A program made the position numbers and the translations under genes. A stretch of DNA of 64,000 nt from Setophaga petechia. Lineage: Eukaryota; Chordata; Aves; Passeriformes; Parulidae. The notes beneath the pieces were generated by a model. That model was not told the origin of the DNA. It did not search any database and saw only the letters and a program-made list of their open reading frames with translations. Of the stretch, positions 49,601 to 61,600 are shown one piece after another. Numbering within the stretch: position 1 is the stretch's first letter; every line of letters starts with the position of its first letter. The stretch is from the NCBI GenBank assembly GCA_024362935.1, contig JANCRA010000009.1:14391572-14455571 (forward strand), written 5' to 3'.

Positions 49601-52600
49601 GAAGACAAACACAGCTTTCATGCTGAATTTTTGTCATACTCCTGTTATCTACCAAATCTCATTGTACTGTCAGTTCTTATTTTTACAGTGCAAGAAATGA
49701 CTGAAGATTACCGATCTCTGTAGGAGTGGACTGTATAACAAACACAATTCTTAGTTTTATGTAGAGAAAGTTTAATCTGTTTTTCATTTACAACTGAATT
49801 TTGGATGATACAGGTTATAAGTCTGAAGTTCTGGCCTACTTGAAATCTGTGGAAAATCTAAGTTCATGCTAAGACTTGAGAATTAGTACAACTACATTTT
49901 TTTACTGTGTTAATGAACCAAATTCATTATCCTTGACTTCAGTTTTTTTAAAATGTTTTTTCACGTTAGGAAAGTACTGCATATTGTAAGACACAAGCTT
50001 CCTTCAGAGATTTGGATCCATTCTTTTTATAACTGTTATTTTGCACTTTTAAGTTATACTGGGCTTGACATTGAAAGCACATGCCATGTTCTTGTCTGGA
50101 AAACAAACAATGTAAAGAAGACAAGTGTAGGAGACGAGGACAGCAAAAACCTTGGCCTATGATGGCAGAGGGCATTCACTACTGGGGGCATGTTGTCACC
50201 TTTTTGGGAGAAGGACTAAAATACTGCTAGGGGAAGCTTAGATTGGGTATTAGGAAAAGTGTCTTCACAAAAGGGTTGTTAAGCACTGCAGCAGGCTGCC
50301 CAGGGAAGTGGTGGAGTCACCATCCCTGGTGATGTTTAAAAGGCATGTAGATGTGGAACTTGGGAGACATGGTTTAGTGGTGGAGTTGGCAGTGCAGGGT
50401 TAACACTTGGGCTTGATGATGTTGAGGATCTTTTCCAACCTAAAAAGAAGTTTGTAGATTGAACATCCAATGTGAGTTTGCAGGAAAGAATGGAAGATAA
50501 GAGAGGAAGCCTAGTAAAGTCAGACATGTAGGTTGCTCCAAGGCTGGTTTTGCAGTGGGTGAATTTACTTTGGAAAGGACTCAACTAAACGTGCAAAAAC
50601 ATCATTGTGACTTCTTTTGCTGTCATTGGCAGGTGAACAGCTTTGACATAAGCAACGTGTCCCACAACCACGCGCGGGCCGTGCTGTCGCAGCCGTGCTC
50701 GGTGCTGCAGCTGACGGTGCTGCGGGAGCGGCGGTTCGGCAGCCGCGCGCACGGCCACGCCGACGCGCCGGGCTCCGCGCGCGAGGACAGCTTCCAGGTG
50801 ACCCTGCACAAGCGCGACTCCAGCGAGCAACTCGGCATCAAGCTGGTGCGCAGGACGGACGAGCCGGGGGTGTTCATCCTCGACCTCCTGGAAGGGGGCT
50901 TGGCTGCTCAGGACGGCAGGCTCTGCAGCAATGACCGCGTGCTGGCCATTAACGGGCACGACCTGAAGCACGGCACGCCGGAGCTCGCTGCTCAGGTCAT
51001 ACAGGTAATTCGCTTTCCCTGCCTGAGCCCTTAGCTTGGCTTTATTTCTAGAGTCTGTTCCCAGGCAGAACAGCTTGTGTGAGGCCTAAAAGCCTGTGTC
51101 AATGTAATTTACAGTGATTTATGTTTTGAAAATAAGAGTGAAGAACAGCACCTGCTTTGGCACCTACCAGATGAGCTTCACCTCCTCAGAAGTGAAAAAT
51201 GCGTTAGTCTTCCCTGGAATGCAGCCTGAAGGTTAGAAGACAGCTTGTGTAGCGAGGAGAATAGCCTATTGTAGCATACTGCTTAGCAGGGGAGAAGAAA
51301 AAAAAGAGGATTATTATTATTATTCTATTTATGTGTGTATTGTATTTTAATCTCTCAGTAAGCTCTATAGAAGTGGGCTTTGTTTTTTATTGATTTGCCT
51401 GTGCATGGAATTGAGTTAAAACAAGAAAGTAATTTGTCAGACGTTAGAGTCAACAGGTAGCAGCTGGGAAGTCAAATAGAGGTTTTCCATGAGTTCTGCA
51501 TGGTACAAATAATTTTCTGAGTGTTCAGAAAAGGGCTTTTTCCAATGTCTGGTTATGTCCTGGACACAAATACTACCCAAAGCTTGTTGCAGTGTGACAT
51601 GTGACCCATCTGTGTCGCCACAGGAAAACCTTTACTCCATGCCTTTCTCCCAGTCTGTAAGGAAACAGATGCAGCACTTTGCTATTTCCTGCTGATGGGA
51701 GGTTGGTGAAAATAGCTTTGTTTTTAGGAAAGTTAGAATATACCAGTAGTATGTTCCTGCAGTCACCTTTGCTTAAAGCACCACACAGACAACTCTGATA
51801 CAAAGGAGTAGTAAATACTTGTTTCAGGAATCATTTCAAGTGTTTCCCTTGCAGTGAAATTAAAATAACAGTGATCTTGGAAATTGTATTTTCAGTTCCC
51901 CAACTTTTATATACAGTGATTGGAATTCAGCACTAGGTAACTTTTACCTTTTGAGATGTGGCTTTGCAACAATAAAAAGAGCCGATGTTTTATTAACATC
52001 TAATAAATGGGTCTCCCAGTATTCCCCAAAATCCAGAATACTATGGTTATGCTCATGGATAACATCTTTCTTGCAGTTAATCTTTGGAAAGTACCAGAGA
52101 TGTTCAGAGCTTTTGATCAAAAGCTGCAGATCTTGGAGCTATCACATAGGCATTTCATCCATTTATTGCTATGTGTTGCTGGAGTTCACGGAGGCTGCAA
52201 CTGGAATGGGATGAATTTTAATGTTTGGAGCTTTGTAACACAGAGTGAGAAATGGTCCTTTTGACAAAGGATTTTTAGCTGATGTAAAGACAACATCAGA
52301 GGTGAAGGAGGAATGTTAATTTCCCCTCCATTTTGGGGGGAATTGCAATATGAAGCAAGTAAAGTAGTGTGCAGTCTATAAAGGAACTGGAAAACAAGGT
52401 CTGCTGTTGTCTTGTTTTGCATTCTGTCATGTGTTTTCCTCCCTTTCTAATAATCAGTATCCTCTCAAACTTGATGACATTTGATGACCTAATGTATTCA
52501 ACAGGCAAGCGGGGAGAGAGTGAACTTGATCATCTCTAGACCCCTGAAGTCACAGACAGTCAGCATTATCCGAGACACTGGGACTCACAACAGCAGCTCA

Positions 52601-55600
52601 CACCAACACCAGTCCCAGCAGCTGTTTCACAGCAGACCTAACTCACATAAGGTTGGTGCTTCTCCTACTGAAAGGAAAAAGTACTGGTTTACTCATGTGC
52701 TGGTGTGGGTAGCAAGGCAAAGCTAGTAAAAAGGGTTATATTATTTTTTTTATCGAATTAATAAGAAAATGATGATAACTTCCAAGTTCTCAAGTCCTGC
52801 ATCATGTGTGGAGTAGGAACAAAAGATACACAACAGGTTTTTGGGTTTACTGACTACAGTGAAAGAAGCAAGTTCCGTGAATTCGTGCAGCTGTAGTTGT
52901 TAGACCTTGTCTAAGACAGTGGCCAGTACTCCTGCATGGGAAGGGCTGTCATTCAAGACTGTTGTACTTTTTCTTGCTCTGTGCTGGCTGCAGCCAGGAA
53001 AGATGTGAGGTGCCCACCATCCAGCTTATAAAGAGAATGTTGGAGGGATGTGTCATCTCCTTCATGAGTCACCAGTCCTGACTGCAAGGCTGCTGAGTCT
53101 CAAGCAGGGAGAGAAAGGCAAAATGAAGAGACTTTCATGAAGCTAGTACTATTTGGAAGACCTTCTAAAATAGAACCTGTGCTCAAGATGTCCTTGTAAT
53201 TAGAAAAATCCAACTTCTCACTCTTAAGAAGTTGACTTTGTGAAATAATGGTGATATTGACCATGTCAACAAATCCACCTTTCCACCTGTTCACTCTATT
53301 TGCTTTACTATGTAGCATCACGTACTTCTGTTGGGATAACTAACATGTGTTGATAGGATTTTCTTTTAAAAGTGGGGATCATTTCAGAAGAGAACAAATG
53401 AGTGTCTAGGAAGGTTGTTTTCCTCCTGAGGGATAAAGGTGAGGCTCCTGAATACCATGGCTACAGCACTGGGCCATACCCACACAGTGATTAGTTTGTT
53501 GATGTCTGAGCTTGAGGCAAGTTTGCATGTGCCAGCATGAGCTGTGCTCTTGCCACAGTTGATCCAAAGTTGGATGAGGGGATTTCTCTCACAGATCCAT
53601 GCCATTTGTGGGCTCTTTTAAAACTGAAAGTCTCATGTAACAGCAAGTGAATGTTTCTCATATTTTGTATCATTTATCTTTCTCTCGTTAACCTGCAGTT
53701 GGCTTTGAAGCCTTGTGGCTTTAAATATGTTTGTATGATTGTGTGGCAGCAGCCAGTCTGAAGCCAGAGAAATGAACTCTCTTTATAAGCTGTGGTGCGT
53801 TTACATATAGCTGCTTCCATGATTAATGTGTATGTGAGGAGCAGAGCCAGTCAGGAGCACATGGCACTGGAGGTCAAAGAAGACAATGTTGTCATTTTCC
53901 AAGAGAAGGCAGGAGAGTATATACATATATACATTTTGAAGAATATCCCAAGTTATTTCTTTCATTATTTTGGATTCCTTGCAAGTATTCTGTCAATTTA
54001 AGATGCTACTGCAGGTGTATGTGCAGTGGTTTGAATCCTTTACTTAATAACCTGAGGGAAAGGCTTTGGCAAATAAAATTTACTTTGATTTAGATCTTTT
54101 TTTATTGAGTAGAACTGAATACAGGCTGAACTTCATCATTCAGTTGTTGGAAAATTTAATGTAGGATCTCTTCTTGTTTCAAGCTTGAGTCTTCATTATA
54201 ATCATTAGGGAGGCTGCCCAAGGTACCCATTACAGGCCATTAGCATCAGTTGGCCTTAGTTTGTGCTTTGGGAGGTTCTACATACCAGCTGCAAAAGAGA
54301 ACATGATGCATAAGGGCTTTAAAGAGTCTCTTACTGTCATCATGAAAACATGTTTTTGTTTCTTAAGCGCTTCTTTGTAGTTCTGGGGCATATTCTACTG
54401 ACAAATGAAGTAATGCTGATGTTCAGCAAGACCTCAAAAGATGTTTTTCTGGTTTGTCTCCAGACTTTTTACCGTATGGTTTTGTAGCGCAGTCCTAAAA
54501 TTTAGCCTCTTCCAGTGGAGGATATAAAGAAAAACTAGAGTGGGATTTCAAGATAGGCCTTTATAAGCTTTCTATCTGTGTTCAAGTATCTACATCCAGG
54601 GGGTTTTTGTTGGTGAATTGGGGTCTTTTTTGGAGTCATGGATTTGACCCAGAAGAAATCCAGCCAAAGCTGGTTTCTGCTACTTAGCCATTTTAAACTG
54701 TTCCGTTAAAAGTGCCAAAGTGTGGCTTTGGGGTGTTGTTATTTAGTTGATTTGTTCTGGTTTTCAGTTTTGGTTTGCTTGGTTTTTCTTCCTTAGTTTT
54801 AACAATGTTATTTGTCCTTATTGAACAGGATCTCTCCCAGTGTGTTACATGCCAAGAAAAGCACATTACTGTGAAAAAAGAGCCACATGAATCTCTGGGA
54901 ATGACAGTGGCAGGAGGCAGAGGCAGCAAAAGTGGTGAACTGCCCATCTTTGTGACAAGTGTGCAGCCTCACGGGTGCTTGGCGAGAGACGGCAGGATTA
55001 AACGAGGTGAGGTTTGCCTTCCCTGGTGGCAGGGCTGCCTCTGGTTGTTTTTTGATCACTGTGTTCTCTGAAATCAGGTGGTGTCAAAAAATCTTCTCAC
55101 AGATGTGGGAAAATGCTTATGGATGCTTTTCTTCATGATTTAATAATGGAAATACAGTATTTGGTGTTGCATTTTCACCTTTTATGGGAAGGGGATGTTT
55201 ACAGCTTGATAGCAGGGGAAGTGGATAAGATCAGGAAATGTATGGTTAAATTCTTTAAAGCTGATGGTATTCCCCTGAGCTGAGGGTCTGCTGTGATGCA
55301 GACACATCCTGTTTTCATGTGTGATTTAGTGTGTTGTGCCACATCTCTGTCCGAGGAATCTCTGTTCCCTGGTATAATACCTGAACAGCAGAGAAGCTCT
55401 GATGACAGGCTCACCCACACGAAATTTGCCCCAGAAGCTTCATCAGTGCTAATCCGGTTCCCAAAAGCTTTCTTATCCTCTGGGACATCATGAGTTTGCT
55501 GGTCTTTGGGGGTGCTGCAACACCTGTCCTTGTTCCCTGGCTTTATAAAAGAGATTGAGGAGGCAGAGGTTAGGCTCAGCATAGATGAAGGCAGTCCTGC

Positions 55601-58600
55601 ATAATGGATAGCAAAGCATTTGATGATTTAAACGTATTATGTCATATGTGAATCAGAGACTGCCTATGGGATCTCTGTGATTCACAGTTCACAGAATTAC
55701 AGAATGTTTCAGGAAAGAAATTTAGGGAAAAAACTTCACAGATTGTACATTTAAAAGAACAGTGTGGGAGCATCCTTCAGTGTTTCTGAGAAAGGGAGAT
55801 TTACGCCCACACACCAGCAGGTATGCTTTCTTTTTCTGTACTACTATGAAAAACACACTTGATAGAACAATCACTATTGTTCTTTCATTGTGTAACATTA
55901 AAGTAGCCACAGAAGCTACTGGGAGGAAAAACCTTTCAAGAACTGAGTCTCATACCAAATGTGACCCAGGTGTTTGCACTTTTGTTCTGTTTTTTCCGGC
56001 TTTCATTGGTGAGACATTGTGTGAAAAAGGAGTCTGCCACTGGATAGTTAATAACGTTGTTTACATCCTGGGGCTTCTTAAAAAATGTGAAACTAAAATT
56101 GTGAAAATCTTCTTCTGGCTTTGATGTTTTCCAGATTAGCTTTGTAGAGATACTTTTCTTTCTTTGAATTAACTGAGTTTCGTAGCAAACTTTCCAGTAG
56201 TTTTTGAATTCCATTTTCTTCTCCCAAGTAGCAAGTTATTAAAAACAGATGAATTAGAGCACTCTGTGGAACCTCACCAGTCTACAATAATTGGTTACTT
56301 TGAGGTGCTTGCACTGTTCCTGCCATCATTCTTCCTTCACTTTTAAAGTTAGGGTGAACCCAAGATCCTCATCTGGAAACACTTGTGTCATGGCATCTGC
56401 AGTAGCAGTTGCAGCCAAGCTGATGAGGTGCTTAAGTAATTTCTATTTCAAATTTTCAGGGCCTTATACATAGGGGTCACAGTATTTGCTGTGTATGTGG
56501 AAATAAATTACACTGATCCAATTTGATACAAGCTCAATACATTAAAGTTTCAAGCTGACAATATAAAGGCTTCAGAGCTCCTAGTCTGTTAGTTCAGACT
56601 GTCTCATGTCCAAAGATGGCCTGAAACTATGGAATGAGATCCTGGCCTGGGAGGTGCTGTGGGTGGGCAGGACTGTCGGACTGATGTGCTCTCTCTCGCG
56701 GCTTTGTACAGGTGATGTGCTGCTGAACATCAACGGCATTGATCTCACCAACCTGAGTCACAGCGAGGCCGTGGCCATGCTGAAGGCTAGTGCTGCCTCT
56801 TCAGTAGTTGCCCTGAAAGCCCTGGAAGTCCAGATTGTAGAGGAACAGCCCCAGGCTGATGAGGAACAATTGAGTACCATCAGTGAAAATGAATACGATG
56901 CCAGCTGGTCACCGTCCTGGGTCATGTGGCTGGGACTTCCAAGGTACAGAATTAATTGATTAAGTACATATTTAGGTGCTTCAATCTAAGTCCTGCAAAA
57001 GACATAAAGAAACAGAGACCTGCATAGTTGCAGCACATCTGCCCTTGTTTCTACCTGGCCATCTCAACTGTATTCAGTTGGCAGTGTGCTTAGAAAGTGG
57101 GCTGTGAGCAGGTGCAATGTTTCCTTAGGAAACTCAAAGATGAATAGACTGGTTTTATCCCTTCACAAACCATAGGAACTACCCATGTGGAGTCTTCTGT
57201 TCAGACAGAATTAATAATCTTTTATTGTTTTATTGTACTGTGATGTTCTGTAGAATATCTAAAATCAGAGAAATTACTAATAAAACCACCAAGTATATAT
57301 CCATCTGTCTCTTTGCTAATCTGCTACCTAAGTTCATGAGGCCAAATACTTAACTTCAGAATATTGCATCAGATTTTGGCCATTCTGACAGACTCTTGAG
57401 ATGTCCTGTGCCAAGACTGTAGCTGCGTAACTGTAGGCTCACATTGGGGTTTTTTTGGTCAAGAATCCACTACCATCCCTGCCAAACACAAAAACTCTTA
57501 AGAGATTTGCAGCAAGCTCCCTCCCTTTAACTACTCTGCAATCTGCTGGACATCGCTTCATTTGTACTCCTCACTCTCTCGAGGCTGCAGCTATAATCTC
57601 ATTCTGACATCACTTTTTATCAAGAAGAGCTCCTACTGCAGCTAGTAGAGTTGTTAACTTTAGTCAGAGCATGCAGGTTAATTCCTTTCCCTGTGATGGA
57701 TTTACCAGATCTGTACTTCAAGTATAAAATCAGAACCAGACAGACTAGGAGCAGAATCAGCTGAAGATACCACAGCCATGCATTGGCCCTCCAGAGGTTT
57801 CACTTTTTCTGAGTTTAACTGTCAATTAATTTATCTTCTAATTAAGTATTAATGAGTAATCTCAATAAATGGCTCTCAGTTTTGGTAAATATACTTCCTT
57901 TTCATGCTTTAGCAGCAGTTTATTTCCTACCTGGTGGTTTATTTCTTGCATGCTACGGATGCCGTGTGTGCTCCTAACATTATGCTATGCATTGTGCTTT
58001 AAAGCAGTGCCAAATAACCGTAAAGAACTTGGTATCTTCTTACTGAAAAGTTAATTTCTATGTCTGTTTATTTTTTAAGTTAGTCATTTTCCAACTTCAC
58101 TGGCGAGAATTAATTTTCACTAGGGCTGATAGCATATAGTTAGTGAAGTGTGATCTGAATTATTTACATTCTGTGTAATAAAATGGTTAGTCATTTATAT
58201 TTTCATTACTGGTGATGAATCAGTACAGAGATAATGAAGATTGTGCATGGGTTTTTAATTTTTACTTAAAGTAGTAAAAGTTTAAATTGACTAGGGGTGG
58301 AAGACAAATGCTCTGCATTTTTGACTTGCAGACTGAACACATCAGGTATTGATTTTCCACCCACATTGTTGCCACCTGTGGAATCCATAAAATGCAGTTC
58401 TGTTACTGTCAGTTTGCAGAGTTAACTCTGTTTAAGTAATTATTCTAGCACTGCATTACTTCTTTTAAAGCACTTTTCTGTCTCAAGATTGTGGGGTTTT
58501 TTGGTAATTGGTTTGAATATTGCAAAATTACTTTGGGAATAGAGGTCTAATCACCATCCCTCCCCTTCTCTGCCACACTCAGCTCAGTGGTAATGATGAG

Positions 58601-61600
58601 ATAGCAGATGTTGTGCCTACTGTAGAACCATACATGGCTTTTTCTCTTGTTGTCCTGTGCTTCCATTCCTCAGCTGCCTGCACAGCTGCCATGACGTGGT
58701 GCTGCGGCGGAGCAATCTGGGGAGCTGGGGCTTCAGCATCGTCGGGGGCTACGAGGAGAACCACACTAACCAGCCTTTCTTCATTAAAACCATTGTTCTG
58801 GGAACTCCTGCCTACTTCGATGGGAGATTAAAGTAAGCCAAAGTAGCAGTGGGAGAAATAATAAAAATAGTAATAAAATCAACAATAATGAACCACTTTT
58901 AAATAGTTACGTGCAACTAATTGCTTAAGGAAATGCAGCTTGGGCTGCTGGACCATGCAGCCCTGTAGTGCATTTCCCTCCCTGATTAGTGGGATGCAGG
59001 GAGGTAACAGGGTGTTTCTGTTAGGGAAGGGGCGTATCAGAGAGAATGTGCACTGTATATGTGCAGAACTAGCTAGTTTTTGTCTTCCTATAAAACAGCT
59101 AAAAGTTAGAGCTTCACTTCTGCAAAGTGGGCAAAACTGCTTTCTGCTTTCACATAGCCTTCTGAAGCCACTGGAAACTGATGCTGAAGATGGGTGCTGC
59201 TGCTTTAATAGAAGGACAAGAAAGCAGATGATAAAGACTTCTGAAAAGATTGTTAAGGAACCAAGTCCCCATGGCATTACCCTGTCATTAGTTGGCAGGA
59301 AACTCACTGATAAATGAAGCAAGTTCAGCAGAAGCCCCTGAGATGGTGGAGCTGGAGCACTTGCCCCACAAGGAGAAGGCTTCAGGGGCAGCCAGCAGCC
59401 CTTTCCAGTACTTACCTGCACATTGTCAAGGAGACAGGGCCCAGTGGTGCAGGGTGAGAGGATAAGTGACAACAGGCACAACTTGAACTAAAAAGCTTGA
59501 GTTTGGTTATGAGGAGAAACTATTTCCCCATGAGGATGGTCAGGCAATGGCATAAGTTGCATGGTCTCTGCTCTTGGAGGTTTCTGTGACTACTGGGTAA
59601 AGCCCTGAGAGTCCTGATCAGAGCTTACAGCTGACCTTGCTTGCAGTAGAAGGTTGGGCTGTAGAGCTCCTGAGGTCCCTTCTGACCTTAAAGATTGTAT
59701 GATTTTACTTACACGTTACATTTGGATGCAGCTCCCAGGTTTAGTATCCAGATATACATCTTAGCCTCATGTAGGATTAGTTCAGAACTAGGACTTAAAA
59801 TTCCCATTAAGGGTTGTTCTCTTGTTCATAAACTTGATTTTTTGTGAAGGTGGTAGTCAAGAATATACAACTTGAAGTTTCGTGGCATGGTTTTTACATG
59901 CAGATTTTCTTACAAAGTGACTTAAGAAAAGAATGTACTTATGCCTAGAGCCTTGACAGTAATTGATTTTTCAGTTCAGTGACTAAATAAATAAATGAAA
60001 AAATAACTTGGCTGAACATAAAATTACTTTTTTTTTAACTGTGGAACAGTTTGGATTAAATTAAAGATCTCAGTTCAACTCAAATTAAATAATTTCAGAT
60101 TAGAGACTTAAAAACTAGAAGTCTTTACACAAATGGAAGTTCAAGCATCATTCCTAAGAAGTGTGGAAGAATCATCATGGTCACATTTACCCCCTTGTAA
60201 CCTGTGCTCTTGTGTGATAATGTGACATAGTGCTCTCTTTTCAAATGTCTGTTCTACTGAAAATACAGACTTAAAAATGGGCCATCCACAAAGGAGAGCC
60301 CCTTTGAGCCTGCACCTGGAGTTATTGTGGGTCAGGTCTCTTCTAAAGCTGTTCCGTTTTGTTTAAATTATCTGAATGTTAGGCTGGAGAGGAAGGGAAT
60401 AAATAACTTCACAGTTCAATAGTTTAGACATTTTTCTGCTTACATGATCTGTCTGGTGTGATTTTATGGAAGGCAAAATGACTTCCTTGGAAAGGCTGTG
60501 GGAGTGAGATGTCATTCAGTGAACTGTAGCACTTTGGTTTGGGTGATGGGGTTCCTTGGTTCAGGAGAGAAGGACTTTTGAGTGCACATTTGACTGGTGT
60601 AGGTAACTCTGCTCCCTCTTCCTCTGCTCTGACCTAGGGAAAGTTCAGGAGAGCATCTTTCTGCCACCCATTTTGGTGCCTTCAATACTTGAGAGCATCA
60701 GTTTCAGGGAAAGTCCTGTTTGATCTCCAAGTCACATTTGACTAGTCTGGGGAATGTCACACACTCAAGTTGCAAAGCAGAGGTGTCTAGAGAAGGAACA
60801 TGCTCAATACAGAAAGAAATTAGGTGCATTTTTGAAGTTTCTCTTGAGGTTCTAAAAACCAGAACTTAACCCTTTGAGGTAATTTTTCTCAGGACCAGCA
60901 AATGGCACCCTCACAAGTTCTGTTACCCAATCCAAAATGCAGAGATGCTGCAATTGAACCATCTGCTGAGGGACATTTCAAGCCAAATGGTTATATTTGA
61001 CAAAATCATAAGCCACTGAAAACAAGGTTCTTAGTTGGAATGTGGCTGGTTGGTAACCATAATATCTTTACTTACACCTCCTACAGCAAAGGCATGTTTG
61101 GTGTAAATGTGTTATAATCCACACAAACAAACAGAAATGCTTCTGTCATGCACATGCTATCTCATCTTCTCTTGACTCCATTAGGTCTTCCAAAATATCT
61201 CTTCTCATGCTTCTGTACAAGTCAGCTCTTAATGCAGAACTATCTTGGTATTAGAATGGAAATAGAATGATTTGGGAATTTCCCAAATGAGTTTCAGATT
61301 AATCCTAGAATAGTTGGAAGTTGAAAGGGACCTTTTAAAAGTTATTTTGTCCAACACTCCTGCAATGATCTGGGGCATCTTTTCAGTGGTAGGACAGATG
61401 TCAAATTGAACTGCTTTGGGAATTCTAGTTACACTTTCCAGCCTGATGCAAAGGGGGAAAGTACCTACCTCCTACCAGCCCAGCAGTGAAGTGCTGTTGG
61501 TTGGTGTGTGCTAATTACTGCAGAGCAGGTCTCGTAATGTGTTCTTCTTTCTTCTTGTGTTTTTTAGGTGTGGTGATATGATTGTTGCTGTAAACGGACT

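Larger units (their letters stand above)
58833..61567 (+). other. LNX2: LNX2 intron 9 (2.7 kb)
   Basis: From GTAAGC to the acceptor TGTTTTTTAG ending at 61567. It holds CR1 fragments at 59490-59706 (+) and 61308-61385 (-). The 200-codon open frame on the minus strand at 58879-59481 has no recognisable domain and is treated as chance. Confidence 0.9.

Noticed and set aside
50585..50971. 128-codon antisense frame across LNX2 exon 5
   Set aside because: It is a shadow of the GC-rich coding exon.
58879..59481. 200-codon antisense frame in intron 9
   Set aside because: No recognisable domain, no supporting splice or promoter signals.
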